NCBI GenBank assembly: GCA_002424645.1
Contig: DIKU01000026.1
Location: forward strand, 652 to 7,499
Length of the DNA stretch: 6,848 nt
Direction: 5' to 3'
Origin: Pelobacter sp. UBA5610
GTDB taxonomy: Bacteria > Desulfobacterota > Desulfuromonadia > Desulfuromonadales > Syntrophotaleaceae
A program made the position numbers and the translations under genes. Below the pieces are notes generated by a model, which searched no databases, had not been told where the DNA came from, and worked only from the letters and a program-made list of their open reading frames with translations. Shown piece after piece: positions 5,231 through 6,848 of this stretch (the stretch's first letter is position 1; each line of letters opens with the position of its first letter).

Positions 5231-6848
5231 TCACCAATCGTGCAGGTCGAGTTTGAATTTGAACTCTGAATGGAGGAACTCCTGAACTTTTTCGGATGCC
5301 ATCGGTTTGGCAAAGTAGTAGCCTTGCATCACATTGCAGCCATGCGACAGAAGAAACGATAATTGTTCATGGGTTTCCACGCCCTCAGCGATAAGTTTCA
5401 GCCCGAGGCTTTGGGCCATGGCAATGGTTGCCTTGGCGATAGCCTTGTCGCCTTCATCGGTGCTGATGTCCCTCACGAATTCATGGGCGATTTTGATACG
5501 GTCGATGGGGAGTTTTTTTAGGTAACTAAGCGAGGAATAACCGGTGCCAAAGTCATCGATGGAGAATTGAATGCCGAGTAGTTTCAGCTCTCTAAGAGCT
5601 TCTATCGCTACATCCATGTTTTCCAGAAACACGCTCTCGGTGAGTTCCAGTTCCAGCAGCTGAGGTTGCAGTCCGGTTTCTCGCAGTGTTGCCTTGATGC
5701 GCTGGACAAGGTCGGGTTGGTGAAACTGCTTGGCTGAGAGATTGACGGCGATGCGCAGGGGGGAGAGATGGTTTTCCTGCCAGAGGACGGCTTGGCTGCA
5801 AGCTGTATGCAGAATCCATTCACCCAGTGGGCGAATCAGCCCCGTCTCTTCGGCTACCGGGATGAACTGTGCGGGCGATATAAGTCCATCATCCAGGCTC
5901 TGCCATCGCACCAGAGCTTCCATCCCGGTAACCCTCCCGAGGCCGAGATCGATCTGTGGCTGGTAGACCAGAAACATTTCTTTTTGTCGAAGGGCTCTGC
6001 GCAGGTTGACTTCCATGCGGTGTCGCTGGTCTGTTTGTTGTGCCAGTCGGGAGGAAAAAAAGTGGTAGTCGTTGCGACCTTTCTTTTTTGCTTCGTACAT
6101 GGCGGTATCGGCCTGCTTGAGCAGCGTTTCGGGGTCTTGTCCGTCTTGCGGGTAAAGGGCGATGCCGATGCTGGCAGTGGTAATGATTTCCGTATTGTCG
6201 ATGGTAAAGGGTTTTTCGTTTAGCACTCGGAGGATTTTTGCCGTGACGATGGCCGTACTCTGGACGTCGTCCACGTCAGTCATCAATAGGATGAATTCAT
6301 CCCCTCCCCATCTGGCAAGGGTATCGCAACTGCGAATCTCGTTGCGAAGTCTGCTGGATACCTCCTGAATGAGCCGATCGCCTTTTGCATGGCCCAGGGT
6401 GTCGTTGATATGTTTGAAGTTGTCCAGATCCAGCAGGAGAACCGCGACGAATTTATTCAAACGTCTGGCGTGACCGAGGGCCAGGTCCATGTGATCTTTG
6501 AGCAAGGTCCTGTTCGGCAGCCCCGTCAAGCTATCGAAATAAGCCAGGAGTTTTATCTGTGTTTCGGTTTTCTTTTTGTCTGTAATGTCGACAGCATAGG
6601 CCATGATGGATAAAGGTTCTCCATCCTGATTGCTAACCACCTGCGCCTGCAGTTCCATATCAAAGCCGATACCGTTTTTTTTCTTTCCCCTGCTTTCTCC
6701 ATGCCAGACGCTGCGTTCCTTGAGAGTTTCCAGAATCATCGTGGCCTTGTGTGGGTCTTCCTGGATATCGACAATATTTTTACCCAGTAGCTCTTGCTCG
6801 GTATCGTAGTTCCATAAATTCAGAGCCGCCTGGTTGGCGTAGCTCAAG
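5231..6848 (-). CDS. PAS-GGDEF-EAL cyclic-di-GMP enzyme, N-terminus beyond window
   Basis: The frame is open to the window end, so the start is missing; 538 residues are visible. The apparent start at 6847 is an internal TTG (Leu). Residues 1-90 are the end of a PAS sensor domain with its PAC tail. Residues 95-262 form the GGDEF domain: DSLTGLPNR at 105-113, an intact GGDEF at 181-185, and an RxxD inhibitory site at 172-175. Residues 275-528 form the EAL domain: EAL at 310-312, Asn369, Glu401, Asp431-Asp432 in DDFGTGYSSL, Lys452, Glu488 and Gln508. The GGDEF part should make cyclic-di-GMP and the EAL part degrade it. One oddity is KIA at 452-454, where the family normally has KID. No membrane segment is visible, though the missing part could hold one. 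Its stop is 275 bases from gnd and in the same direction. Confidence 0.95.
   Translation of the reverse strand, partial: LSYANQAALNLWNYDTEQELLGKNIVDIQEDPHKATMILETLKERSVWHGESRGKKKNGIGFDMELQAQVVSNQDGEPLSIMAYAVDITDKKKTETQIKLLAYFDSLTGLPNRTLLKDHMDLALGHARRLNKFVAVLLLDLDNFKHINDTLGHAKGDRLIQEVSSRLRNEIRSCDTLARWGGDEFILLMTDVDDVQSTAIVTAKILRVLNEKPFTIDNTEIITTASIGIALYPQDGQDPETLLKQADTAMYEAKKKGRNDYHFFSSRLAQQTDQRHRMEVNLRRALRQKEMFLVYQPQIDLGLGRVTGMEALVRWQSLDDGLISPAQFIPVAEETGLIRPLGEWILHTACSQAVLWQENHLSPLRIAVNLSAKQFHQPDLVQRIKATLRETGLQPQLLELELTESVFLENMDVAIEALRELKLLGIQFSIDDFGTGYSSLSYLKKLPIDRIKIAHEFVRDISTDEGDKAIAKATIAMAQSLGLKLIAEGVETHEQLSFLLSHGCNVMQGYYFAKPMASEKVQEFLHSEFKFKLDLHDW

Noticed and set aside
5061..5285. 74-codon plus-strand open frame in the gnd upstream spacer
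   Set aside because: It runs into the antisense of the cyclic-di-GMP gene, shows no family resemblance and has no good ribosome site.

Overview
The window reads as chromosomal DNA of a Gram-negative bacterium. The outer-membrane lipoprotein with its lipobox, the strong AGGAGG-type ribosome sites and the PAS-GGDEF-EAL protein all fit that. A tandem TTACCGC/TTACAGC heptamer and a CGCAGAG-like 9-mer repeat remind me of spacers in the Desulfuromonadales/Geobacter lineage (Desulfurobacterota/'Deltaproteobacteria'). This placement is inference from memory, not a search result.

Layout. Bases 1-326 are AT-rich and contain no long gene. They hold the traT leader and promoter and, on the minus strand, a possible 39-codon ORF with a good ribosome site. 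Bases 327-1085 (+) encode a TraT-family lipoprotein that ends at a clear intrinsic terminator (1115-1148). From 4955 down to 1228 (minus strand) lies a compact three-gene operon, gnd-zwf-pgl, that encodes the whole oxidative branch of the pentose phosphate pathway. gnd and zwf overlap by 8 bases. zwf and pgl are separated by 85 bases that contain a heptamer tandem repeat starting at the zwf stop codon. Bases 4956-5230 are a spacer with a 9-mer repeat and an AT-rich inverted repeat, and probably carry the operon promoter, though I cannot pin it down. Bases 5231-6848 (minus strand) are the C-terminal 538 residues of a PAS-GGDEF-EAL cyclic-di-GMP enzyme whose start lies beyond the window.

How the genes work together. 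Zwf oxidises glucose-6-phosphate to 6-phosphogluconolactone, Pgl hydrolyses the lactone, and Gnd oxidatively decarboxylates 6-phosphogluconate to ribulose-5-phosphate. The set yields NADPH and pentose. All catalytic motifs I can check are intact. The TraT protein and the cyclic-di-GMP enzyme flank the operon and have no evident functional tie to it.

I see no CRISPR array, transposon, tRNA, rRNA or obvious new multi-gene system. The points most worth a second look are the EAL domain with an Ala where the conserved motif has Asp, the small minus-strand ORF whose start codon sits inside a hairpin, and the heptamer repeat that punctuates the operon.
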